Source: Candidatus Melainabacteria bacterium
GTDB taxonomy: Bacteria > Cyanobacteriota > Vampirovibrionia > Obscuribacterales > Obscuribacteraceae
Direction: 5' to 3'
DNA length: 64,000 nucleotides
Assembly (NCBI GenBank): GCA_003242885.1
Contig: QKMZ01000015.1
Location: 124,001-188,000, forward strand
Part shown: positions 25,479 through 33,930 of the stretch, one piece after another
Layout: the number at the start of each line of letters is the position of its first letter
Position numbering within the stretch: position 1 is the stretch's first letter
Position numbers and translations under genes: made by a program
The notes under the pieces: generated by a model
Database searches by the model: none
Told to the model about the DNA's origin: nothing
The model's input: only the letters and a program-made list of their open reading frames with translations

Positions 25479-25577
25479 TAAAAACGCTTTTGCACTGGCG
25501 AAATCAATGACAGAATGGGAAAATCGGCTGATAATGCCATAAGATTCGGGATCTGGGTCATATTGAACCAGGGGTAA

Positions 25578-26837
25578 ATGTCCACAAAAGTCTCCACGAT
25601 GTCTGAACAATCTCAAGGACCCAGCGGATTTATCGAGCTGGGCGGCGAGATGTTCCTCGTCGACTATGGACGGATTTGTGCTGCCGACGGCAGCCAGTGC
25701 GGTTATCTGTACGAAGACGGGTATTTGAAAGGAAACTTTGGACCGCTCACCGAAAAGCACGGGCTGGTGGCAATTGACGACATCGAAGGCTGCGTCTTTC
25801 GCGGCATCGATTCATCTGGCATGGAGCTGGATCTGCCTGGAGTACGGGTCGGTCCGGACGGCACGCTCAAATACAACGGTGTGGTCCTAACTGTAATTAA
25901 CGGGCGCATCGCTACTCAAGATCACCGTCTCGTTGGCGAGTTCGACGATGAAGGTGAGATTTATGTTCGCGACCGTGAGATAAAAGAACCCCGCCGAAGG
26001 CTCGATGAAAACACTCAGCTCAATTCGTATTTCGAAGGAAACAGGTCAGATGGATCTGCCTGGACTCACGAATTCGGACGCCCGCTCTACCGGAAGAATC
26101 TTTCTTACTCTGACAATGAAATCATTCGCTACTTTGATGATTTCGATAAATTGAATCAGCCCCAAAAGCAATATGTCATGGAAAGTATGCGTCTATGGGC
26201 TTCTTGTGGGCTTCTGCAAATCGTCAGAAAGAGCGAAGGCGTTGCGCAATTCGGCAATGTTCGTCATGGTGCCGCCGGCGTCACAGGCGTTAGGCATGGC
26301 AACGTCACGCTCGACAAAGAAGAGTTCGAAAAAGAAATTATGCTCTACAAGCGGTTTGGTCCGCTTGCCGTGATCGCCATTCGCTTGCAGCCTTATGTCG
26401 AAGTGCGCGTCAATCTGGTTGTTTCGCACGAGTTTGGTCACCAACTTGAATTCGTTCTTTCACAAGCTTCGCAAACACTCATCACAGAGTTGTATGAAAA
26501 GCACAAAGCAAAGAGCGGTCGTTATTATCCGCTGCCAAATGGCTATGAGGGTTATGCTGAAGTTCTAACGCCTCAGCAAGTTCATCAACGCGTGTTTATT
26601 TCCGGCTACGCGCGCACCAGCATGCACGAGTATTGGGCTGAATGTGTTGCCGCATTCTCAGTCAGAGAGAGCCGCAAGATGCTGAAGGAACTTGATCCTG
26701 GCGCTTATGCGATTCTTCGTGATGTCGTCACCAATCCATCTAAAATGATAAGACCTGTTTTCAGAGAACAGATTATGGACCTTCAAACCAGCCTGAGAAT
26801 CGGCGGAGAGTACACTGAAAGCTTGATTGCCGATTGA
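25578..26837 (+). CDS. putative cytoplasmic zinc metalloprotease (HEFGH) with novel N-terminal region
   Basis: The 419-residue protein has no signal peptide. Residues about 15-130 form short beta hairpin-like repeats (GGEMFLVDYGRICAADGSQCGYL, GVRVGPDGTLKYNGVVL, NGRIATQDHRLVGEFDDEGEIY). The C-terminal half carries HEFGH at 284-288 inside LVVSHEFGHQLEFVL, and a likely third ligand Glu355 in SMHEYWAECVAAF. This HExxH plus downstream E..A..F pattern is that of gluzincin-type zinc peptidases, with some resemblance to the anthrax lethal-factor-like (ATLF) domain. No named family is claimed. It is followed after 16 bases by another, secreted HExxH protein. Confidence 0.75.
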   Translation: MSTKVSTMSEQSQGPSGFIELGGEMFLVDYGRICAADGSQCGYLYEDGYLKGNFGPLTEKHGLVAIDDIEGCVFRGIDSSGMELDLPGVRVGPDGTLKYNGVVLTVINGRIATQDHRLVGEFDDEGEIYVRDREIKEPRRRLDENTQLNSYFEGNRSDGSAWTHEFGRPLYRKNLSYSDNEIIRYFDDFDKLNQPQKQYVMESMRLWASCGLLQIVRKSEGVAQFGNVRHGAAGVTGVRHGNVTLDKEEFEKEIMLYKRFGPLAVIAIRLQPYVEVRVNLVVSHEFGHQLEFVLSQASQTLITELYEKHKAKSGRYYPLPNGYEGYAEVLTPQQVHQRVFISGYARTSMHEYWAECVAAFSVRESRKMLKELDPGAYAILRDVVTNPSKMIRPVFREQIMDLQTSLRIGGEYTESLIAD

Positions 26838-26853
26838 TCACAAAGACAATTCC

Positions 26854-29211
26854 ATGGAAAAATTCGGAAAATTCAGCAAAGACCGCAGTGTAGCTTTGTT
26901 CTGCGCGCTGAGTATTTTTGTGGGTTGGTGCGCACCAAATGCTGTTGCTGCGCCAAAGCAATTGGAGCCTGTCCTCAAGGCCATCGATCCCTCTCAAGCG
27001 AAGATGGACACGCCAACTCCTGCGCCGCAGACCCAAAATCCTAATCCTCTCGGGCGCATCAACGGGCAACCTGTCAGCCGAGGCAATCAGCTCAATCGAG
27101 GCGATGTAAATCCGCAAGGTTCTGAACAACAGGACGGCTCTGGCTATAAGTACACCCCTTATGAATCGCCTGATTATTCCAACTCACCGCCTCAGTTTCC
27201 ATCTGATTCGCAAATTCCGGAATTCGGAAAGCCGCTTCCCGACTCGACGCGTGGTGGTGCTGGTAGTGCCACTGGCGACGCCTGGACGACAAATCGGACC
27301 GTACCTGCCGGTGCTGCGTCCCCTTCATCCAACTCTCAGGAAGAAACGCGCATTACTAAGTTGGAGCAGCAAGCATTTGGATCTACTTACCCTGAGCACG
27401 AAGTAGAAGACCGGCTGGATCACCTGGAAAAGGAAATCTTCGGTGCTCCAACACAGGCTCCACCGCCTGATAGATTGGCGCGACTAGAGCAGAAGCTCAA
27501 CATGAAGAGCGCTTTTGGTCAAACACCATCAGCTACTTCTCTAGGGCAGGGAGCGATTCCCATGAAGACGGCAAGTAATATGTATCCCCCGAAGAGCTCA
27601 TCGCCAGCCGGTGCAGCACCGGGGCAAGCATTCCCGCAACTTACCGCCGAGACTCCAAAGTTGGCCCCTGTTCCACCTGCACCGCAGAATTTTGGTGTGC
27701 AGAATCAGCAAGGCGGCGGGCAAAATTTTGCCGGACCTTCAGGAAATCAGCAATTAGCATACTTACCTTCGCCGCAATCTGGTCCTCCGCAAGCTGGCTT
27801 TGGAGCGCCTTCAGGCGGCTTCCAGCAGCAGGGTCCTGCTGGTTCGTTCAATCAGGCGCCACCACAACAGCCGTGGCGTGCAGGTGGAACTCCCGCATCT
27901 GGACAGCCTCCGCAACCTCAGGCTTCTCCTAATTGGCAAATGCCTCAGCAGTCCTATCAGCAACCGCCGCAGCAGTTTCAGCAACCGCCGCAGCAGTTTC
28001 AGCAACCGCCGCAGCAATTTCAACAACCACCGCAGCAGTTTCAACCACCGCAACAGTTTCAGCAACCACCGCAGCAGTTTCAACCACCGCAACAGTTTCA
28101 GCAACCACCGCAATACCAACAGCCCTATCCTCAGCCACAGTTTCCGGCGCCTCAATTTCAACAGCAGCAATATCCGCCTCAGCAGCAATATCAACAGTCA
28201 TATCAGCAGCCGCCGCAGCAGTTTCAGCCACCATCGCAGCAGTTTCAGCCGCAGCCGCAGTACCAGCAGCAGTATCAACAACCATATCCACAGCAGCAAT
28301 ATCAACAACCGCCGCAATTCCAACAACCGCAGCCGCAGTTTTCGCAGAATGGCTACCCTGCACCACAGTATGTTCAACCGCCTCAGTATCAGCAACCGCA
28401 GTATCAGCCGATGCAGCAAGGGCAGTATCCGCCACCCACCCAGCAGTATCCTTCTTACGGGCAGCCGATTTACACATCCACTCTTCCTCCTGGAAATGCA
28501 CCTGCTGCACCACATGCGGTGAAACCTGCGCCTTCCGCACCGAAGACCCCGCAATCAATGGCGCCTGTCGGTAACAATCCCAATATCGCTCAATCTGACT
28601 ATTTCGTTGTGGTCAAAGGCATGCCTTACGACGAAAAGGCTGGCGATTACCTCTCCGCCATTTGGAGACCGCCAGGTATTTCAAGTGCGAGATTTAGCCG
28701 TTTCCCTCTCAGGATTCGCTTGCCTCAGTCGTCGCCCGAATCGTGGCGCAAGTACTTGGATGAGACGATCAAGAAGTGGGGCAGCTACATTCCGCTAAAA
28801 GTGGCTTCGCAAAACGAGCCAGCTGATATCGAAATTACTTGGGAAAACCATTTCGCCGACAATAAGCTGCTCGGAATAACGCGGTTGCAGATATTGCAGG
28901 GGCACATGCAGGTACGTATCTATCTTTTGCGTCCCACTTTCTATCCGCCTGATGTGCCCGAGCGTATTTTGAAAAACGTTGCCATGCACGAAATTGGGCA
29001 TTCCGTTGGACTTTTCGGTCACAGCGACAATTCTCAGGACGTAATGTTTGCCAACGAACTGTTCTCCGGCAAAGGCAAGGCAGCGTCTGCGAAGCCGGGC
29101 AACATAACGCAGCGAGACCTCAATACTCTGAAGAAAATCTACGAGTGCCCGCCAATGGGCGCCAATGTCAGTACGGGAAAACCGATGGAGTGGACCTCGC
29201 GGCTGCCGTAG
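26854..29211 (+). CDS. secreted matrixin-like zinc metalloprotease with Pro/Gln-rich linker
   Basis: The ORF opens at TTG 26827, but ATG 26854 gives a clean signal peptide (MEKFGKFSKDRSVALFCAL, cleavage near AVAAPKQ) and 785 residues. After a low-complexity stretch comes the module KLEQQAFGSTYP, DRLDHLEKEIFG (about 168-220), also found in the CAP protein. A long Pro/Gln/Tyr linker follows, with QPPQQFQ repeated. The C-terminal domain (about 595-785) carries MHEIGHSVGLFGH with the metzincin pattern HExxHxxGxxxH (His712 onward) and DVMFANEL as the Met-turn. Metzincins cleave proteins outside the cell. The long linker would let the catalytic domain reach away from the surface. Confidence 0.88.
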   Translation: MEKFGKFSKDRSVALFCALSIFVGWCAPNAVAAPKQLEPVLKAIDPSQAKMDTPTPAPQTQNPNPLGRINGQPVSRGNQLNRGDVNPQGSEQQDGSGYKYTPYESPDYSNSPPQFPSDSQIPEFGKPLPDSTRGGAGSATGDAWTTNRTVPAGAASPSSNSQEETRITKLEQQAFGSTYPEHEVEDRLDHLEKEIFGAPTQAPPPDRLARLEQKLNMKSAFGQTPSATSLGQGAIPMKTASNMYPPKSSSPAGAAPGQAFPQLTAETPKLAPVPPAPQNFGVQNQQGGGQNFAGPSGNQQLAYLPSPQSGPPQAGFGAPSGGFQQQGPAGSFNQAPPQQPWRAGGTPASGQPPQPQASPNWQMPQQSYQQPPQQFQQPPQQFQQPPQQFQQPPQQFQPPQQFQQPPQQFQPPQQFQQPPQYQQPYPQPQFPAPQFQQQQYPPQQQYQQSYQQPPQQFQPPSQQFQPQPQYQQQYQQPYPQQQYQQPPQFQQPQPQFSQNGYPAPQYVQPPQYQQPQYQPMQQGQYPPPTQQYPSYGQPIYTSTLPPGNAPAAPHAVKPAPSAPKTPQSMAPVGNNPNIAQSDYFVVVKGMPYDEKAGDYLSAIWRPPGISSARFSRFPLRIRLPQSSPESWRKYLDETIKKWGSYIPLKVASQNEPADIEITWENHFADNKLLGITRLQILQGHMQVRIYLLRPTFYPPDVPERILKNVAMHEIGHSVGLFGHSDNSQDVMFANELFSGKGKAASAKPGNITQRDLNTLKKIYECPPMGANVSTGKPMEWTSRLP
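27961..28110 (+). repeat. 21-base coding repeats (QPPQQFQ)
   Basis: Six or seven units of QPPQQFQ, with a shorter PPQQFQ variant interleaved, are encoded by nearly identical DNA. The array lies in the linker of the metalloprotease. Long ORFs in other frames and on the minus strand over this stretch are products of the repeat. Confidence 0.85.
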
Positions 29212-29221
29212 CTGAAGCAAT

Positions 29222-29356
29222 ATGAATCTAAAAAAAGGTCAGTGGGTGGGCGCTGCGGTGGGATTCGCGCCATTTATGATCTGCGCCTCAGGATCGCAAA
29301 GCCCGACAGGTGGACAATTTGAGGTGCTTATAAAGGAGCTCCGCCATGTCTTTTGA
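29222..29356 (+). CDS. possible 44-residue small ORF ahead of mqnD
   Basis: ATG 29222 opens a frame MNLKKGQWVGAAVGFAPFMICASGS ending at TGA 29354-29356, overlapping the first codons of mqnD in another frame. It is too short for the ORF track. The N terminus resembles a signal sequence, but there is no Shine-Dalgarno. It may be chance coding space between the protease gene and mqnD. Confidence 0.2.
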   Translation: MNLKKGQWVGAAVGFAPFMICASGSQSPTGGQFEVLIKELRHVF

Positions 29357-30209
29357 CAACAAAGAGATAACGATTGCGCACAGCCCGGATTCGGACGATG
29401 CGTTCATGTTTTACGCCCTTGCCAAGGACAAAATTGACACCAAAGGGTTGAAAGTAAATCAGGTCTTGAAAGACATCCAGTCGCTCAATCAGGACGCCAT
29501 CAACGGCAAGTACGAAGTATCGGCGATTTCGTTCGCCGCATATCCTCTCGTCTGCGACAAGTATGCCCTGATGCCTTGCGGAGCCAGTATGGGCTTCAAG
29601 TATGGTCCTATGGTGATTGCGAAGCCTGGCATCAAGAAAGAAGACCTCAAGAATTTAACTGTAGCAATTCCTGGAAAGCTTACTACCGCTTTCTTGACGA
29701 TGAATATGTGGATGCCTGGTCTGAAGACGGTTGAAGTGCACTTCGATCAAATTCCAGAAGCAGTAAAAGATGGAAAGGTCGATGCCGGCTTGATTATTCA
29801 TGAAGGTCAATTGACCTACCAAACCCTTGGTCTCGAAAAAATTGTTGATCTTGGTGAATGGTGGTTTGAAGAAACCGGCTTGCCACTGCCCCTCGGCGGC
29901 AATGTGGTTCGCAAAGACTTGGGTGCAGAACTGATCGATCACGCAACCAAGCTGTTGAAAGGGTCTATCGAATTCTCCCTGGCAAACAGAAAGGACGCTC
30001 TTGCGTATGCTCTCGAGTTTGCCCGCGACATGCCGCCAGAATTGGCTGACAAGTTCGTCGGCATGTATGTCAACGAAATGACTGTTGATTACGGCGACGA
30101 AGGTCGCGCCGCGATTTCGAGACTCTTCGCCGAAGCTCACAAGCGCGGCGTGATCAAAGAGCAAGTCAAAGTTGAGTTCGTCGGAGAACTCAGCGGCGCT
30201 GCTATCTAA
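29346..30209 (+). CDS. mqnD: 1,4-dihydroxy-6-naphthoate synthase MqnD
   Basis: The 287-residue product matches the MqnD family. The opening block ITIAHSPDSDDAFMFYAL is diagnostic, followed by EVSAISFAAYPLVCDKY, ALMPCGASMGFKYGPM, GLIIHEGQLTYQ and LPLPLGGN. The fold is that of periplasmic-binding-type proteins, used here as an enzyme. It converts cyclic dehypoxanthinyl futalosine to 1,4-dihydroxy-6-naphthoate in the futalosine route to menaquinone. AAGGAG with spacing of about eight bases precedes the ATG. It is the only menaquinone gene in this window. It ends at a strong bidirectional terminator. Confidence 0.93.
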   Translation: MSFDNKEITIAHSPDSDDAFMFYALAKDKIDTKGLKVNQVLKDIQSLNQDAINGKYEVSAISFAAYPLVCDKYALMPCGASMGFKYGPMVIAKPGIKKEDLKNLTVAIPGKLTTAFLTMNMWMPGLKTVEVHFDQIPEAVKDGKVDAGLIIHEGQLTYQTLGLEKIVDLGEWWFEETGLPLPLGGNVVRKDLGAELIDHATKLLKGSIEFSLANRKDALAYALEFARDMPPELADKFVGMYVNEMTVDYGDEGRAAISRLFAEAHKRGVIKEQVKVEFVGELSGAAI

Positions 30210-30233
30210 TCGCATTCGGTCCAAAAAACATTC

Positions 30234-30277
30234 AAGAGTTGCATTACTGTTCGACAGGGTGCAACTCTTTTGTTTTG
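30234..30277. terminator. strong bidirectional intrinsic terminator
   Basis: AAGAGTTGCA (30234-30243) pairs perfectly over ten bases with TGCAACTCTT (30260-30269). The loop holds an inner CTGT/ACAG stem. TTGTTTTG follows on the plus strand, and AAAAAA precedes the stem, giving a T-run for minus-strand transcripts. It separates the convergent mqnD and spermidine-synthase-like genes. Confidence 0.9.
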
Positions 30278-30327
30278 TTCCTCTTCGGGATTGGGGAGCT
30301 TCTTTGTGCAGCTCTTTTGTTTTAACT

Positions 30328-32724
30328 CTATGTTTGCGCCGCTGCTGCTGCCGGTTCTCCTGCTGCTGGTTTCACGACAAGTGCAACACAAAGTATTGCC
30401 AGCAGATAGCACGCTGTTCCCAAAAGCATCGTGATGCAAATGCCGAACTCAATTGAAAGAACGGCAGCCAGAACGGAACCGCAAACTGTCGCACCTCCGT
30501 TGACCGCCCAGAACCATGAGCGCGCCTCGAATTGGTTTTCTCCAAAGAAGCCGAGCCCAAGCGGGAATGCCCAACCCATGAAGAAGCCAGGCAAAGCGAC
30601 CATCACCGCCGACAGTGCGGCTCGCGGGAACAGTTCGAGCAAGGCTAATTCCATTCCTGTCAGATAGAGAATGATCGCAAGCACAGCGCCCAGTAGTGCG
30701 GAAATCAGCAATGAAATGCGCATGAGTTGGATGCGCGGAACTCCTTTGTTTAGGTAATGTTGTGCTGCATAGCTGCCGCTTCCGGAGGCAAGGAGCAATA
30801 CGAAGAGTACAAGAGAAAGGCTCATAGTCGGGTTGCCGAGGATCATCGAAAGGCGCTCAATTAGTCCCACTTCAATGAGGATGAAACCAAAGCCTATGGA
30901 GAGAAAATATCCAGCGGACTGGAAGAAACCGCCATCCGGTTTTGCAGATTTTCCGAATTTGATCCACGCTGGTGCCACGATAGTGAAGGCGACAAGAATA
31001 ATTGTGAGAAGGAGCGTAAACAGTACCAGAGCCAATCCGCCGGCACCGCCTTCTGCTTTTTTGCTCTGTGCTGTCAGCTCTGTTGCGGGGCTGAAGAAGA
31101 ATGGTCTGTCTTCGCTGGGTAGATCTGACGGTTTGTCATTTTGGTCTGTGAGGGCTTTGTAGAAAGGTTCTAGCTTCACCAAATCTGGCAAAAGAAGTGC
31201 CTTGTAGCCGAGGTCTTTGCACAATGTTTGAATCAAATCGATGTCGGCTTTCGAAAATTCCTCTTTGGAAACCAGCATGTTTCCCACACTTATGTCGCCC
31301 AGCCGGTATGGTGCGCAGATGAGCATCACGTGTTTGTCGATGTTGCCGATTCTGAGCTTTGCAAACGCATCTTTGGTCAAGTAGAGCAGACGCGTGAGCT
31401 GCTGCGGTTCTTGCTCGTTGCCCCAGCGAAGAAGCGAGAGCACTCCTTTTGGCTCTAAGTGCTTCAAGTAATGGAGCACGGCTTCTTTTGTATATAGCGA
31501 ATTCTCGGTGAGTACAAATGCACCGGAAGTTGAAGCCGCGTACGTGTCTACTAGTGAGCACTGAATGATGCCATATTGATTTCCTGAGCGGGAGAGCCAG
31601 TTGCGCGCTTCGTCGTTGACTATATTGACGCCTGGTTGCTCCGCCAAATGACCGTTGAATTCAGCGTATTGTTTTTTCAGTAGTCCGACAAGCACCGGGT
31701 TTACTTCCAAACCGTCGATTTTCTTCTGTTCGAAAAGTCTTCCTGTGAGTATGTCGCGTCCGCCGCCAACGCCTATGACGAAAAGGCTGTTGCCTGGTCT
31801 GAGCCGATTAGCGACAGCTGTGATGTCTTGCTTGATCGGCAGCAATTCTTCTGGTGTTGCTTTGCCTGTCATCACAGTAAAAGCGCCGGAGTCGATGTAT
31901 AGGCCCTTTTGGGGAATTGGCTTAGTCGCTTCCTTTGATTCAGGCACCGTCGCCCAAGTCAAAGCCGGTCCAACGAATTTTGCAACAATAATTCGGCTGA
32001 TGGGGCTCCATTTGACGGCTTCGATAGTACTTGCATCGATGCCTGGAATTTGCTTCGAGCTTATTTCCTGAGTAGGAGAAAAGATCCAGCCAACGCAAAC
32101 AGCGATTCCAATCATCGCTTGTATGATCCCTTTGTTTCTGTTTTCGCCGCTCATTGTTAGTGCAAACATAAGGCAGGCGATTGCGGCGATGATGCCTGAA
32201 GCGATAAGAGTGTTAGGACCGGAGACTACCGATAGTAAGTAGACGAGCAAAGGGCATGCGATTGCAGCTCCCAACAAATCAGCGCTGTAGAGCTTTCCTA
32301 CCTGCTCATACGACGTAAGGCATTTGCAAATCACAATGCCGGCGAAGAAAAACGGAATTGCGGAAAGTAGAAAGTTGACGAAAATCCAAGCAAATGCACC
32401 CATGCTGACTAGCGGCTTGAATGCGAGAACTTGAAGTCCGGCTGCTGTAGGGATTGCTGCTGCGAATAGACATGCTGACAGGGATAAGAGCGGCTCTGTC
32501 TTGTCGTCATTCTTACTCGCGAATGCCATTGTGTAGAGTGCGCCCAAGGTCAAGCCGAACATCGCTATCGACACAATCATGAATGCGAAATGGTAACCCG
32601 TGCTTGCACTGTACAAGCGCGTCATCACCAGCTCTAAAAGCATCATTGACATACTGCAAAGTGCCAGCCCTGCAGCCAATGCTGGTGTGGGTTTTCGAAG
32701 AGCTGTTGATTCTTGATTCGACAA
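30328..32724 (-). CDS. membrane-embedded spermidine-synthase-like protein
   Basis: The 798-residue protein has about seven or eight membrane helices at 15-230 and five or six at 580-790. Between them is a soluble SAM-type fold at about 300-500: LFVIGVGGGRDILTGRLFE (glycine-rich loop), IDGLEVNPVLVGLLKKQY (acidic residue for the ribose), VNIVNDEARNWLSRSG, and IIQCSLVDTYAASTSGAFVLTEN. This is the spermidine-synthase-like domain seen in bacterial membrane proteins of unknown substrate. The TTG start has GGAG six bases upstream. No polyamine partner gene is adjacent, so aminopropyl transfer is not established. Confidence 0.85.
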   Translation of the reverse strand: MSNQESTALRKPTPALAAGLALCSMSMMLLELVMTRLYSASTGYHFAFMIVSIAMFGLTLGALYTMAFASKNDDKTEPLLSLSACLFAAAIPTAAGLQVLAFKPLVSMGAFAWIFVNFLLSAIPFFFAGIVICKCLTSYEQVGKLYSADLLGAAIACPLLVYLLSVVSGPNTLIASGIIAAIACLMFALTMSGENRNKGIIQAMIGIAVCVGWIFSPTQEISSKQIPGIDASTIEAVKWSPISRIIVAKFVGPALTWATVPESKEATKPIPQKGLYIDSGAFTVMTGKATPEELLPIKQDITAVANRLRPGNSLFVIGVGGGRDILTGRLFEQKKIDGLEVNPVLVGLLKKQYAEFNGHLAEQPGVNIVNDEARNWLSRSGNQYGIIQCSLVDTYAASTSGAFVLTENSLYTKEAVLHYLKHLEPKGVLSLLRWGNEQEPQQLTRLLYLTKDAFAKLRIGNIDKHVMLICAPYRLGDISVGNMLVSKEEFSKADIDLIQTLCKDLGYKALLLPDLVKLEPFYKALTDQNDKPSDLPSEDRPFFFSPATELTAQSKKAEGGAGGLALVLFTLLLTIILVAFTIVAPAWIKFGKSAKPDGGFFQSAGYFLSIGFGFILIEVGLIERLSMILGNPTMSLSLVLFVLLLASGSGSYAAQHYLNKGVPRIQLMRISLLISALLGAVLAIILYLTGMELALLELFPRAALSAVMVALPGFFMGWAFPLGLGFFGENQFEARSWFWAVNGGATVCGSVLAAVLSIEFGICITMLLGTACYLLAILCVALVVKPAAGEPAAAAAQT

Positions 32725-32913
32725 AGTGAACTCCAGACGCCGAGCTTACCACTGGGACTTTTTCTTAAGACTAACGGCTAACTTAGTAATGAGGACATAA
32801 AAATATAGGCTTGAATAGCTTTCCACGATCTATCTGAGTTCAAGCGATCAATATCAGACACCGGGCTAAAACCGCCAGCTGCACCGAAATTTCTTGATGG
32901 CGTTTTCTTTCGA

Positions 32914-33882
32914 TTAGCTCGCTTTATCGCGACGAGCCTGCTCGTAAGCGATGATCAGATAAACAAAGCTGGAGAAGTTCGAGACCTCAACCAACCTCCA
33001 ATGCTCGTCTTGTTTTTCCATACGCAACTCCAAGAGCATGTTGGTGTCGTAGCGCTTGTTGTAGAGCGTGACGCCAATCGTTGCGTCATTTTTGCGAACA
33101 CGAATGAAGGCGATTTTCTTAAATGACTGTTTGCCAAATCCAAGCTTGCTGCTGACATTTTTCATTGAGAGATCACCCAAGCCAAAACCGCCTATTCTGG
33201 ACTGATGTTCTTTTGGGTTACGCTCAGGTTTGTTGTATTCTTCCGTCGTGTCGGCTGTATCTGCTGCGTCAATTGAATTTGCTGTTTCGAGCCCGGGCTT
33301 GACCGGCTGAGCGGTGTTCGCATCAGCTGTGCTGTTGGCAGGAATATTCGTAGCAGCAGTGCTCGTCACTGTATTGTTCGTCACTGTCGTGTTGCCTGCA
33401 GGCACTGTGCCGGTCGGCAGCGAGCTGGCAGGCACTTCTCTAACTACCAGCTTCCCTTCTGGGGTTTTCGTCACTTTCAAAACGCGTCCAATTGCGGGCG
33501 CCGTTGCGTTTTCCGAACGTTTTCTCGGGCGTGTTATGCGCTTGGCGGCTTGGTTTAAGGACAGCTGGTTGCTCTCAACAAAGTGCGACACTTCGTTTTT
33601 AATGATGTCCATGAGTGTCGGTTTGACCAGACTAATCAGACTGGAGCCTAGCAAATCTCCGAGCACGCCTTTGCTTAGTCTCGAACGCACCTGAGGTGTG
33701 AGAAATCCGTCGATCATATGCGAGGAAACTCGTTCTACATCGACGTATTGCTCGAAGGTTTTTAAGTCATGGTGGACGATGGATTCTTTGATTTCGAGTA
33801 TGGAATAAAACGGCGTGGTCGTCCAATACCAATAACCGAAATTAATGGCCACCAACAGAAAAACGATGGCAATTTTCCACAT
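32914..33882 (-). CDS. DUF2939-family membrane-anchored protein
   Basis: In the 322 residues, one N-terminal helix (MWKIAIVFLLVAINFGYWYW) is followed by the DUF2939 block TTPFYSILEIKESIVHHDLKTFEQYVDVERV at about 22-55 and helices to about 120. A Thr/Asn/Ala/Val-rich linker occupies about 150-215. A small C-terminal domain has KIAFIRVRKNDATIGVTLYNKR and WRLVEVSNFSSF. The protein faces outward from the membrane. No function is known for DUF2939. The GspE-N-like gene ends 48 bases upstream, so the two are probably co-transcribed. The ATG has no clear Shine-Dalgarno. Confidence 0.8.
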   Translation of the reverse strand: MWKIAIVFLLVAINFGYWYWTTTPFYSILEIKESIVHHDLKTFEQYVDVERVSSHMIDGFLTPQVRSRLSKGVLGDLLGSSLISLVKPTLMDIIKNEVSHFVESNQLSLNQAAKRITRPRKRSENATAPAIGRVLKVTKTPEGKLVVREVPASSLPTGTVPAGNTTVTNNTVTSTAATNIPANSTADANTAQPVKPGLETANSIDAADTADTTEEYNKPERNPKEHQSRIGGFGLGDLSMKNVSSKLGFGKQSFKKIAFIRVRKNDATIGVTLYNKRYDTNMLLELRMEKQDEHWRLVEVSNFSSFVYLIIAYEQARRDKAS

Positions 33883-33930
33883 TGTTCGAAACAGTCGTCA
33901 GACGCGGTCGCCGGCGGTCCGGCTACCATA

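Noticed and set aside
27961-28110. CRISPR-like regular repeats
   Set aside because: The units are contiguous coding repeats in frame with no unique spacers, and no cas genes are present.
27929-28574. Long ORFs on both strands over the Pro/Gln repeat array
   Set aside because: They arise from the 21-base repeat, which lacks stops in several frames. Only the metalloprotease frame has a signal peptide and catalytic domain.
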